Source of the DNA: Methylomonas sp. EFPC3
GTDB lineage: Bacteria; Pseudomonadota; Gammaproteobacteria; Methylococcales; Methylomonadaceae
Reading direction: 5' to 3'
Length of the DNA: 64,000 nt
NCBI RefSeq assembly: GCF_029643245.1
Contig: NZ_CP116398.1
Span: 4,088,372 to 4,152,371 of the forward strand
The translations under genes and the position numbers were made by a program. Shown one piece after another: positions 1-7,839 of the stretch (the first letter of the stretch is position 1; each line of letters starts with the position of its first letter). Below the pieces are notes generated by a model. That model was given only the letters and a program-made list of their open reading frames with translations, searched no databases and had not been told where the DNA came from.

Positions 1-1169
1 GCGCCATCGACAGCGGACTGCTGCTGTATTTCCGCGCCCCCGCTTCTTTTACCGGTGAAGACGTCGTCGAACTGCAAGGCCACGGCGGCAGCGTCGTGTT
101 GGATATGCTGTTGCGCCGGGTATTAGCGTTGGGCGCCAGATTAGCCGAGCCGGGAGAGTTCAGTCGCCGCGCCTTTTTGAACGACAAAATCGATCTGGCC
201 CAGGCCGAAGCGATTGCCGATTTGATCAGCAGCAGCACCGAACAGGCCGTGCGCTCGGCTCAGCGATCGTTGCAGGGCGTGTTTTCCGAAAAAATTAACC
301 AGTTGATCGACGAATTGATCGAACTGCGCGTGTTTATCGAAGCCGCGATCGATTTCGTCGACGAAGAAATCGATTTTCTCGGCGACGGCGTCGTCGCCGG
401 CCGGATCGCGCGCCTGCAAGCACAGATCGGCGAAATCCGCCGTAGCGCCGAACAGGGCCGGCTGTTGCACGACGGCATGACCGTGGTCTTGGCCGGTAAA
501 CCCAACGCCGGCAAGTCCAGTTTATTGAATGCTTTGGCTGGCCACGATGCGGCCATCGTCACCGACATCGCCGGCACCACCCGCGACGTGTTACGCGAGC
601 GGATTCAACTGGACGGCATGCCGCTGCACGTGATCGATACCGCGGGTCTGCGCGACAGCGACAATCCGGTCGAGCAGGAGGGCATTCGCCGCGCCCACCA
701 GGAAATCGCCAGGGCGGATCGGGTGTTGTTGTTGATCGACAGCAGCGACACCGACTGTACTGGCAGCGATGCCGATTTGCCGGCCGGAATCGCCGTCACC
801 AAAGTGTTCAACAAAATCGACTTGGTCGGCGGCCAGGCTCGAATCGAACAAACCCCGCTAGGAACCGAGATTCATCTGTCGGTCAAACAAGGCCAGGGGT
901 TGGATTTGTTGAAAAACCATCTGAAGCTGAGCATGGGCTTCAGCGAAGGCGCGGACAACGTTTACGTGGCCAGAGCCCGCCATATTCAAGCCCTACAACA
1001 GGCCGCCCAAGCCGTAGAAAACGCCGCCGACCAATTGCAGCACCAGGCCCACGAACTAGTCGCCGAAGAACTACGCCAGGCCCAAACCAGCTTGTCCGCA
1101 ATCACCGGAGAATTCACCTCCGACGACCTGTTGGGCGAGATTTTTTCCAGTTTTTGTATCGGGAAGTAA
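1..1169 (+). CDS. mnmE: tRNA modification GTPase MnmE (5' partial)
   Basis: MnmE works with MnmG to install the carboxymethylaminomethyl group on the wobble uridine of certain tRNAs. The reading frame is open from base 3, and its first residues already match the N-terminal tetrahydrofolate-binding domain ([15 protein letters not shown]), so the true start lies before the window; the ATG at 96 is internal. About 388 residues are visible of the usual 450 or so. The G domain shows the P-loop GKPNAGKSS, the DTAG switch II motif and NKID for guanine recognition. The C-terminus ends in the diagnostic CIGK, whose cysteine is needed for the reaction. No obvious U-tract terminator follows. Confidence 0.97.
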   Translation, partial: AIDSGLLLYFRAPASFTGEDVVELQGHGGSVVLDMLLRRVLALGARLAEPGEFSRRAFLNDKIDLAQAEAIADLISSSTEQAVRSAQRSLQGVFSEKINQLIDELIELRVFIEAAIDFVDEEIDFLGDGVVAGRIARLQAQIGEIRRSAEQGRLLHDGMTVVLAGKPNAGKSSLLNALAGHDAAIVTDIAGTTRDVLRERIQLDGMPLHVIDTAGLRDSDNPVEQEGIRRAHQEIARADRVLLLIDSSDTDCTGSDADLPAGIAVTKVFNKIDLVGGQARIEQTPLGTEIHLSVKQGQGLDLLKNHLKLSMGFSEGADNVYVARARHIQALQQAAQAVENAADQLQHQAHELVAEELRQAQTSLSAITGEFTSDDLLGEIFSSFCIGK

Positions 1170-1483
1170 TCGATTTAATTCCAGTCTGTTCGGCCTGGAA
1201 GCCATTAAAGCTGGATATCGCCGTCGCTCGGCCCTAGGCCAAAGTTACTCAAGTTTATTTTATGAATCCACACGTCCACAAAACTGGCTTGGAAAACTTG
1301 GCCCATATTTAGACGCTAATTTTCAAATCCGCTCGAATAATTCAGTTGCCTTCCCTCGACCGCCACAGAGCGGCTACGCAATACCCGCCCGGTCGGGCCT
1401 ACTAAACACTGTCGGCGAATTCGGCCATTTCGGTGTAGTATCGCTCTTATGCGAATGGGCGCAGCCGCTAACGAGGTACCGCT
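1170..1483. other. Intergenic gap after mnmE
   Basis: This 314-base stretch has no convincing gene. A weak inverted repeat (TTCCAG at 1179-1184, CTGGAA at 1195-1200) lies just after the mnmE stop but has no T-tract. A plausible ribosome binding site (GAGGT) precedes the gene at 1484. Confidence 0.5.
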
Positions 1484-2194
1484 ATGTTGGACACCATGAG
1501 AAAGCCGTTTTTTGCCGTCGCGCTGGTGCTGTTGGCGCTGGCGTTTTTGATCGACATCGGCGCTTCGTTTCTGGATTTCGCAGTGCCGAGCGGCCAGAAA
1601 AGTCCGGGCGATCTGCCGCGTCCGGGTTTGGGGATTCCCTACCTGGCTCTGGTCGACGGGCTGTTGCTGTACACCGTGGGTTTGATCGGCGTGTCGCTGC
1701 TGGTACCGGAGCGCATCCACGGCCGCATCCAAGGCATCGTGACTTTCATCGTCGGCTTAATGAGTCTGATCGCGTCGATCGGCATGATTATGGTCGCCAT
1801 CGCCTTGTTAGGGGTCATGGTGTCGTTGCTGTTGGCGGTGCCGTTCGGCACCGCGCTGTATTTCGCCGGATTCGCCGATTTTGCCAAGGCCGCGGCGGCC
1901 TCCACCCTGGCGCTGATCATGCTGTTGAAGCTGGGCTTTTGCGGATTTTTGGTGGCGGCCCAGCAGCAGTTCCTGCAGAACAAGGGGCTGGTGTTATTGA
2001 CGCTGACGGCCTTGCTGGCGAATATCCTGGTCACTTTCCTGCACGGGCTGGTGCCGGGTTTTCTGGTCAGCATCACCGACTGTATCGCGGCGCTGGTGAT
2101 CGGCGTGCTGGGCGCGATCTGGAGCCTGGTGTTGCTGATCGGCTCGCTACCGGCCATCGTCAAGGCCTTGCGGGTGGATCGGGCGCTGGCCTGA
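1484..2194 (+). CDS. Hypothetical polytopic membrane protein
   Basis: The 236-residue product is very hydrophobic, with about five or six predicted membrane segments (roughly residues 8-28, 50-72, 85-125, 130-160, 168-190 and 195-228). It is rich in Leu, Val, Ile and Ala with few charged residues outside short loops. The start at 1484 has a GAGGT ribosome binding site ten bases upstream. I do not recognise a family. The gene converges on the contractile injection cluster: only two bases separate its stop from the stop of the minus-strand gene at 2197. Nothing shows a functional link to that cluster. Confidence 0.7.
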   Translation: MLDTMRKPFFAVALVLLALAFLIDIGASFLDFAVPSGQKSPGDLPRPGLGIPYLALVDGLLLYTVGLIGVSLLVPERIHGRIQGIVTFIVGLMSLIASIGMIMVAIALLGVMVSLLLAVPFGTALYFAGFADFAKAAAASTLALIMLLKLGFCGFLVAAQQQFLQNKGLVLLTLTALLANILVTFLHGLVPGFLVSITDCIAALVIGVLGAIWSLVLLIGSLPAIVKALRVDRALA

Positions 2195-2196
2195 GC

Positions 2197-2781
2197 TTAT
2201 TCCAAGGTTAAGCGCGCGGTTTGCCCATCGCCGCAGGTTTCGCAGCTCAGTCTCAAATTGGCGCCTTTGGTCAGCACCGGCGCTTTGAAATGCTGCGGAT
2301 TGCGGGCCGGTTTCCAACATAGCGGTTCTTCCCACTTCGAATCGGCGTCGTTCAATTCGAATCTGACCCGGACCCGGACCGGCGCCGAGTTTTGCGGACA
2401 AGCCTCCCCGGCGGCAACCGGGATCAGCAACTGGTAATTGTCGGACCCGCGCAGGTTCAAGGTTCTGCGTTCGGCTTTGGCCGGGTCGATTTTGATCAGG
2501 CAGGACTCATTGGCGCTGAGCGCCAATGAATCGCCGTCGCGCCGGCAATGGTTATCCAACGGGTGAATTTCGGCCGGCTTGATCGCCGGCGCCAGCGGCG
2601 CCAGCAGGTCGTCCATCGCACTCAGCCAACTATCCTTACTTAAACGCGAGGCCTCTTGGTTTCGGCTGCGGGCGTCGGCCGGTTTGTCGTTGGCTCGGGG
2701 ACGGAACCCCAAAGCCAACGCCAGCGCAAACAGGCATAGCAATAAAACCAAGCCGATGATCACGCCTTTGTTTTGCTCCAT
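2197..2781 (-). CDS. Membrane-anchored hypothetical protein, last gene of the injection cluster
   Basis: The 194-residue product has one N-terminal membrane segment (about residues 7-26, GVIIGLVLLLCLFALALALG) followed by a soluble region with six or more cysteines, including a CETCGDG stretch near the C-terminus that suggests disulfides or metal binding. That topology places the body in the periplasm. No family is recognised. It is the most 3' gene of the minus-strand block, 29 bases after the PASTA-domain gene, so it is probably co-transcribed with the injection machinery and may help tether or sense it at the envelope. The functional statement is inference from position only. Confidence 0.6.
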   Translation of the reverse strand: MEQNKGVIIGLVLLLCLFALALALGFRPRANDKPADARSRNQEASRLSKDSWLSAMDDLLAPLAPAIKPAEIHPLDNHCRRDGDSLALSANESCLIKIDPAKAERRTLNLRGSDNYQLLIPVAAGEACPQNSAPVRVRVRFELNDADSKWEEPLCWKPARNPQHFKAPVLTKGANLRLSCETCGDGQTARLTLE

Positions 2782-2810
2782 CGATCGAATCTCCGAATTT
2801 CAATCCGTGA

Positions 2811-3827
2811 TTACTGTTCCGCCGGTTCAATGCCGCGCGGCATGACTTTGAAGATTTGTTGTTGTCTGGTCATCAACTTGGTCAAATCGCGGTCCCAGAT
2901 AATTACCGGCCGGGTCGGCGTGGTTGCCACGGTCAGCTTGATCGGAGTACCTTTATCCACGGCTTGGCCGGGAGCAGGGCTTTGCTCGATGATTGTTTGT
3001 TCCGGCTGGGCGTTAGTGGGTTGCGAGTTGGCTTCTCCCAACACCAGATTGCTGTTGGATAGGGTTTGAGCGGCGGCGAGCAGCGTTTTGCCTCTCAGGT
3101 CCGGCACGGCGATGCCTGGAAAGCTCAACACCACCGACACTGTCGTTTCCGCTTCGGCCGCTGAACCTGCAGACGGAGACTGATCCAGCACGATCGGATC
3201 GCGTTTGCTCGGATCGAATTTGAAGCTGGTTTCGAATTTACTCAAGCCGGCCTGCTTCAGCCGTTGCTGGGCTTCGTCCCAGATCATGCCTTTCAGGTCG
3301 GGGACTTTGGCTTTCTCGACCACCGGGCCGGTGTCGTCGGGCTTCATCATCAACCAAACCGCGACGCCTATGGTTAACAGCACCACCAACGCCAACACCA
3401 GAATCCACCAGGGGAATGGTTTGGGTGGGGGAGGCGGCGCCACTGCGTTCTGGATTTGCAGATAAACCGGTTCGCCGTCCTTGAAGTCATCGTCCGGCCT
3501 ATCCACCGAGAACACCTGCAAGTGGAATTCGTATTTGCCGTCAGCAACCGATTTGGGGACCTGAAAATTGACCGATATTTCCTCGGTGGCGCTCGGCGCC
3601 AGCTTCCATTCGTTTGAGATCGCACCGCTGGTCGGTTTGGCGTTGGCGCCGGCCTGGATCGACGAGATCCATTTTTCTTCGGTGCCGCTACCGGTGACAA
3701 CCCGGGCTTTGAGCAGCAATTGCCGGTCAGTGTAGGCGTTGGTGACGAAAAACTTGCAATTGCCGTTGCCGTTGCTATCGCAACTTACCTTGTCTGACGC
3801 TTGTTTGATACTGACGATTGCGGTCAT
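2811..3827 (-). CDS. Single-pass membrane protein with two PASTA domains
   Basis: The 338-residue product has a beta-rich N-terminal region (about 1-128), a proline stretch (PPPPPKP), one membrane segment (about 139-163, WWILVLALVVLLTIG) and then two PASTA domains (about 172-238 and 240-305), each starting with a VPDLKG or VPDLRG motif and ending in a TVSVVLS or IKLTVA strand. PASTA domains are known to bind muropeptides or lipid II in serine/threonine kinases and penicillin-binding proteins; no kinase domain is present here. There is no signal peptide, so orientation (N-terminus inside, PASTA outside) is inferred. It lies downstream of the baseplate genes on the same strand and could dock the machine to the cell wall. 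Confidence 0.75.
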   Translation of the reverse strand: MTAIVSIKQASDKVSCDSNGNGNCKFFVTNAYTDRQLLLKARVVTGSGTEEKWISSIQAGANAKPTSGAISNEWKLAPSATEEISVNFQVPKSVADGKYEFHLQVFSVDRPDDDFKDGEPVYLQIQNAVAPPPPPKPFPWWILVLALVVLLTIGVAVWLMMKPDDTGPVVEKAKVPDLKGMIWDEAQQRLKQAGLSKFETSFKFDPSKRDPIVLDQSPSAGSAAEAETTVSVVLSFPGIAVPDLRGKTLLAAAQTLSNSNLVLGEANSQPTNAQPEQTIIEQSPAPGQAVDKGTPIKLTVATTPTRPVIIWDRDLTKLMTRQQQIFKVMPRGIEPAEQ

Positions 3828-3928
3828 TGTAGTTATCTCCTGTGACGTTAAATAAAACGAATACCGGCTTGTTAGTCGCCGCTGTCGGCGCTACCAGCCG
3901 CTTCGACCGAGTTGCCCGGATAGCGGGT

Positions 3929-4477
3929 TCAAGTTCCGCCATCGGCGACAAAACAAACCTCGCTGGTCGCGTAAGCCGGCTTTTCCTGATCCACTATTCT
4001 TTCGATCAAGCCGCGGTGCGGCCGCAGCCGTTCCGGCACCAACACGCACAAATGGAACGGCCGGGCGGCACCGTCGGCCGTGGCGTTTTCTCTCAGCTCG
4101 AAACCGGCGTCGCCGGTGGCGGTTTGTAAAAATAATTTCAGGCCGTAGGCGGTCCCGCGCCACTTCGACAGCAAGGTGGCCGACGCGATCAGTTCGCGCA
4201 AGCGCTCGATGCCGGTGGAAATCGGCGGCGCGCCGTTCGGGCGGCCGGCGCCGGATAAGGGCGACAGCCGGTCCAGATCGACCCAGGCCGCCAGCATCGG
4301 CACGAAACGCTCGTCGGCCAGATACGGGTTGAAACGGGTTTCGACGTTTTCCAGAATCGCTTCGGCCGGCGCGTGTAGCGCTTCCATAATCTCCAGAATC
4401 GCGAACAGCGGCGATTGCGGTGTCAGGCCGCGCTGGAATATGCCCGGCAGCAGGCGTTCAATCGCTTGGCGTTTCAT
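3929..4477 (-). CDS. Phage tail protein I-like baseplate component (Afp12/Pvc12-like)
   Basis: The 182-residue product matches the tail protein I family of contractile systems. It has an N-terminal 'LPGIFQ' motif, a helix equivalent to the FLxxFE(A)xLxPxE region (FAILEIMEALHAPAEAILENV), and the conserved W-R-G-T-x-x-G-L segment (KWRGTAYGLKLFL, about residues 105-117). In Afp and PVC particles this protein joins the wedge to the J-type baseplate protein. I placed the start at the ATG at 4477 because the family motif begins there. The reading frame is open further upstream, but that extension is out of family and lies inside the previous gene. The two genes overlap by 20 bases, implying translational coupling. 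Confidence 0.85.
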   Translation of the reverse strand: MKRQAIERLLPGIFQRGLTPQSPLFAILEIMEALHAPAEAILENVETRFNPYLADERFVPMLAAWVDLDRLSPLSGAGRPNGAPPISTGIERLRELIASATLLSKWRGTAYGLKLFLQTATGDAGFELRENATADGAARPFHLCVLVPERLRPHRGLIERIVDQEKPAYATSEVCFVADGGT

Positions 4478-7070
4478 CTTCGCTGACCACTTCGAGTTCG
4501 TGCGCGGCGGAACACAGCAACCAATTGCACGGCACGGTGACGATGTCCGGAAACCTGTCCGCCGAGCAATTGCGGTAATCGCCGGCCGCGCCGCGCAGAT
4601 AAAGCCCTTCGACGCCGCCGCACAGCAATAGCGCTTTGCCGGCCGGAGCGGCGGCAATCGCATCGACGGCCTGGAACCGGCCGACATCGCGCACCGGCAA
4701 GCCGCATTTGGCGTCGGGCGCTTTCCAGGCGGGCGCGGCGGAATTGGTGTTCAGGCTCAATACGCCCAGGCGTTGGCTGGCGGCGAATACCTCTTCGCCG
4801 ACGAAAGCGAGGCCGTTGCAACTGCCGGCTTGCCAGCCGGCCTGAAAGCCTTTCCAGCCCTCGTTGTTATCGCTGGTGCCGGTCAGTCGCCAGCGGAAGC
4901 AGCCTTTGCCGGGGTCGGTGCCCGGTGCGCCGATGCCGGCCCATAAATAACTGTGTCCGCCCTGGTTTTGCACCGCAAGCAGCCGGACCAGCTCGCCTTT
5001 CAAGCCGATGGCGCTGAAGCTGCCGGGACGGCCGCCGTTGTTGGACAGGTAAATGCCGCGATTATTACCGGCAGCCAGCGCGACGCTGACCAAGCCGGAG
5101 GCGTCGGCCGCGACCGCAACCGCGTATAACGGGATTTCGTTGTCCTCGGCATCGAACTGCACCGGTTTCGGGCCCGCCGCCGGGTCCCACGGCACGCCGA
5201 GTTCGAACAGGCCTTTCTCGGTGGCCAGCAACAGCGCCAGTTTGGCGTCGCGTTCGATCCAGGCCATGTCTTCGACCAGAAAATTGGTTTGCGCGTAATC
5301 CAGCCAGCTTTCGCCGCAGTCGAGCGAGACTCTGACCCGGCTGACGCCGTCGCTGTCGAGCAGGCGCGAGCTGATCGCCAGCAAGCCGGCATGTTTCGGA
5401 TCGGCGCCGGCCTGTTTCGGCCAGGCCTTGATCGCGTCGATTTTTTCGCCGGCAAACCGCTCGATCAATTCCCAGCCGTCGCCGTCGTTCGAGGAGCGGA
5501 ACAGCCCGGCCGGGGTTGCCGTGTACCAGGTTTTGCTCTGGAAAGCGTCGGCGCACAGGGCGGCGACATTGGCGTTCGGGGCGTGTTGCACCGAGAGCCG
5601 GACATTGTTGACCGATTTGACGCCGGGGTCGTCACCGAGGATTTTGTAGACGTCGAACACCCGTAACGGTTGGCCGAACGGCCAGGGTTGCGCCGAGTTG
5701 GCTTCGATCGGATTGATGCCGCGGTAGAGTTTGCGTAACAAGCGCTGTTTCAATTGCAGCAGGTCTTCTTCGCGGTGGGTGACGATCTGCGCCCGCACCG
5801 TGACGTTTTTGTAGCGCGCCCAACTGACCTGGCATTCGGTACCCAGCGGCCGGCGTTCCGCCAGCGCGTTTTCAATCCGCAGCCGGGCTTCTTCGCTTTC
5901 CAAAGCGTAGAGTTGTTCGGCAGTCAACGGGGCGTTGTAATCGTCCGGCGCCGGCAGGTTGGGCACGATCAGGACTTCGACGGTACCGGGTCTGGCGTGG
6001 CTCCAGATGTCGGCCCGGGTAAAGGCCTTGGCGCGGTTGGCGGCACCGGAGCAATGCACCGCCAACAGCGCGTAATCGCGGGCCGTGACCACTCGTTCCA
6101 GCGAGTGGATTTGCTGCGGGCCGCGGATCAGCGCGTTTTCCAGGGTTTCGGCGGCTTTGCCGCCGGCGGCCGGTTCCGGGTTGGTCACCGCAACGCCGAC
6201 GAGCGGATCTTTCAATGTGTTCAGCGTATTTGCCGCCAGATTGCCTTCCGCGCCGCCGCCGCGCCGGTACCAAAGCCGGATTTCGCGGCCGGCCGCCGGG
6301 ATTTGCGCCAGGGTTTGCAACGGCGTCATGCCGCCGGCCGGATCGGGCAGCCGCAGCGCCGGGGTAAACACGATTTTCCCGGTCAGGCGGTCGACCAGAT
6401 AGATTCTGCCGTCCGAACCCGGATTGGCGAAGTTCTCGGCTTCGCGCCAGACGATGTAGGACTTACCTTCGTACTCCAGCGCCGAGGTATGGTCTTCGAT
6501 TTCGTCCGCTCCGGCCTCCACCCCCACCACCAAATCCAGGCCGTCGCGGTTCGGCGCGACGATGGGCGGCCGTTTGGCGTTGACGAAAAATCCCGGTTGG
6601 CCGTTGCTCTTGCCGGCCAGTTCGCCGCGCACCCAGTCGCAGTGGTAGGCAATGCTTTCGGCGCTGGTACTGCCGGCCGGAATCGTTACCGCCTCGCTGG
6701 TGGTGAAGATCGGCGGTTCCCGCCCCGAGCCGGCGCGACCCAAGGTCACCCTTACGCCTTTCGGGATTTCCACGGCGTGGCCCAATGGTTTCGGAATCGA
6801 AAACACCAAATTGGTGACCGCGGCGGCGGGCGGTTGCAAGCGCACGCCGATCAGGTTCAGGAACTCGATATAGGCTTTTTCCGGCAAGCGGTTCAAGCGG
6901 TAGATCATCACTTCGGTCAGATGGGCAAAGGCTTCCAGCAGCACCATGCCCGGATCGCTCGGACTCAGATCGGTCCATTCCGGGCATTGCTGGCGAATGC
7001 GGTCGCGGGCTTCCTGTAGCAAATCGGCGAAGCGGCGGTCGTCGAGGTTGGGCGGCGTCAAGTAAGTCAT
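4458..7070 (-). CDS. Baseplate J-like protein fused to a C-terminal propeller-like domain (Afp11-like)
   Basis: The 870-residue product begins with a baseplate J/gp47 family region (about 1-500). Typical features are the N-terminal 'DDRRFADLLQEARDRI', the 'DPGMVLLEAFAHLTEVMIYRLNRLP' helix and the 'ARDYALLA' motif near residue 330. It forms the outer baseplate ring. The C-terminal part (about 510-860) is unlike standard Afp11: it contains repeated short strands with signatures such as 'TATPAGLFRSSNDGDGW', 'LLATEKGLF' and 'GIYLSNNGG', which resemble BNR/sialidase-type propeller blades. I chose the ATG at 7070, where the family homology starts; the open frame extends upstream over the gp25 gene. 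It follows gp25 with a two-base gap and overlaps tail protein I by 20 bases. Confidence 0.85.
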   Translation of the reverse strand: MTYLTPPNLDDRRFADLLQEARDRIRQQCPEWTDLSPSDPGMVLLEAFAHLTEVMIYRLNRLPEKAYIEFLNLIGVRLQPPAAAVTNLVFSIPKPLGHAVEIPKGVRVTLGRAGSGREPPIFTTSEAVTIPAGSTSAESIAYHCDWVRGELAGKSNGQPGFFVNAKRPPIVAPNRDGLDLVVGVEAGADEIEDHTSALEYEGKSYIVWREAENFANPGSDGRIYLVDRLTGKIVFTPALRLPDPAGGMTPLQTLAQIPAAGREIRLWYRRGGGAEGNLAANTLNTLKDPLVGVAVTNPEPAAGGKAAETLENALIRGPQQIHSLERVVTARDYALLAVHCSGAANRAKAFTRADIWSHARPGTVEVLIVPNLPAPDDYNAPLTAEQLYALESEEARLRIENALAERRPLGTECQVSWARYKNVTVRAQIVTHREEDLLQLKQRLLRKLYRGINPIEANSAQPWPFGQPLRVFDVYKILGDDPGVKSVNNVRLSVQHAPNANVAALCADAFQSKTWYTATPAGLFRSSNDGDGWELIERFAGEKIDAIKAWPKQAGADPKHAGLLAISSRLLDSDGVSRVRVSLDCGESWLDYAQTNFLVEDMAWIERDAKLALLLATEKGLFELGVPWDPAAGPKPVQFDAEDNEIPLYAVAVAADASGLVSVALAAGNNRGIYLSNNGGRPGSFSAIGLKGELVRLLAVQNQGGHSYLWAGIGAPGTDPGKGCFRWRLTGTSDNNEGWKGFQAGWQAGSCNGLAFVGEEVFAASQRLGVLSLNTNSAAPAWKAPDAKCGLPVRDVGRFQAVDAIAAAPAGKALLLCGGVEGLYLRGAAGDYRNCSADRFPDIVTVPCNWLLCSAAHELEVVSEDETPSD

Positions 7071-7072
7071 GA

Positions 7073-7501
7073 TTAACCTGCCACGAGTGGGTAGCCAAAT
7101 AGTAGTTGGTCGCGGCCTAGCGTCCGCCGCACCCGGTAATCCAGAACAATGTCGATTCGGGTCGGGTCGTCCGGATTGCTGCCGGCGTCCAGTTTCAGGA
7201 TTTCGATGCGCCGTTCCCAGCGTTCCAGGGCCTGGCGCACGAAATGGATCGCCAGGCCGTGGGTGGTGGCGTCGTTGGGCATGAAGGCCAGCTTGTCCAG
7301 ACTGCAACCGTAGTCGGGACGCATGACCCGCTCGCCGGGCACCGTGGTCAACAGCATCAGGATCGCCTGACGTACCGACAAATCCTCGCTGACCATGCGG
7401 ATGCCGCCGCCGGCCGAGATTTCCAGACCGGCCGGCGCGTCGGGATGCAGAAAATCGGGGTGGGCAAAACTCCAGGCCCGGAATCTGGCTGTGCTGGGCA
7501 T
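7073..7501 (-). CDS. gp25-like baseplate wedge protein (Afp9-like)
   Basis: The 142-residue product matches the gp25/IraD-type family of T4 tails, R-type pyocins, T6SS TssE and eCIS. Features include 'SVRQAILMLLTTVPGERVMRPDYGC' (about residues 43-67), the classic run in which a conserved 'L..PGE..M.P..G' motif precedes sheath contact. A second half with 'RWERRIEI' and a hydrophobic strand follows. It connects inner baseplate and sheath. The start codon shares one base with the stop of the PAAR-like gene upstream, and the baseplate J gene begins two bases after its stop, so the baseplate genes form one translationally coupled run. Confidence 0.88.
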   Translation of the reverse strand: MPSTARFRAWSFAHPDFLHPDAPAGLEISAGGGIRMVSEDLSVRQAILMLLTTVPGERVMRPDYGCSLDKLAFMPNDATTHGLAIHFVRQALERWERRIEILKLDAGSNPDDPTRIDIVLDYRVRRTLGRDQLLFGYPLVAG

Positions 7502-7839
7502 TAGCGTTCCTCCACAAAATATTGGCCCGGCTGGCGTACTTTATACAGCACGGTGCCGGGCGGGGTGCCGTCGGTCAGGCCGGTCACACTGTCCAGGCAA
7601 ACCCGTTTGCCGCCGATTCTGATCCAGCTCGAATAACCGTGCTTCACCGCCAAGGTCGAGGTACAGGGTTTGATCGCCGGGCCGGCGTTCGGACAGCCGA
7701 CGATCGGCCGTTGCTCCGGATTGGTCTCGACCAACAGGCGGCGGCCGTTGACGGTGACAAACGACTGGGTCGGGACAATACCGACCAAACCCAGCTCGTG
7801 GGCGCAAACCAGCGTGGCGTCTTCGGTTAACAGTTTCAT
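7501..7839 (-). CDS. PAAR-like spike tip protein (Afp10-like)
   Basis: The 112-residue product looks like the small DUF4280/PAAR-like tip proteins that sharpen VgrG-type spikes. Supporting features are three spaced cysteines (in VCAHE, VGCPN and KPCTS) with 'FVTVNGRRLLV' and 'IRIGGKRVCLDS' strands, which match the alternating beta-hairpin and cysteine pattern of the fold. It sits directly after the spike gene and overlaps it by four bases, as expected for a tip. Cargo extensions are absent: the product ends soon after the core. The family assignment rests on pattern and position, so a search would be needed to separate PAAR from PAAR-like. Confidence 0.7.
   Translation of the reverse strand: MKLLTEDATLVCAHELGLVGIVPTQSFVTVNGRRLLVETNPEQRPIVGCPNAGPAIKPCTSTLAVKHGYSSWIRIGGKRVCLDSVTGLTDGTPPGTVLYKVRQPGQYFVEER

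Noticed and set aside
1152..1169. Integration attachment site at the mnmE 3' end
   Set aside because: The sequence encodes the conserved CIGK end, I saw no second copy, and no integrase is present in the window. Kept only as a low-interest note.
4458..7517. 1019-codon version of the baseplate J gene starting at 7517
   Set aside because: The first 149 codons lie over the gp25 gene in another frame and are Arg/Pro/Gly-rich noise. The family begins at the ATG at 7070.
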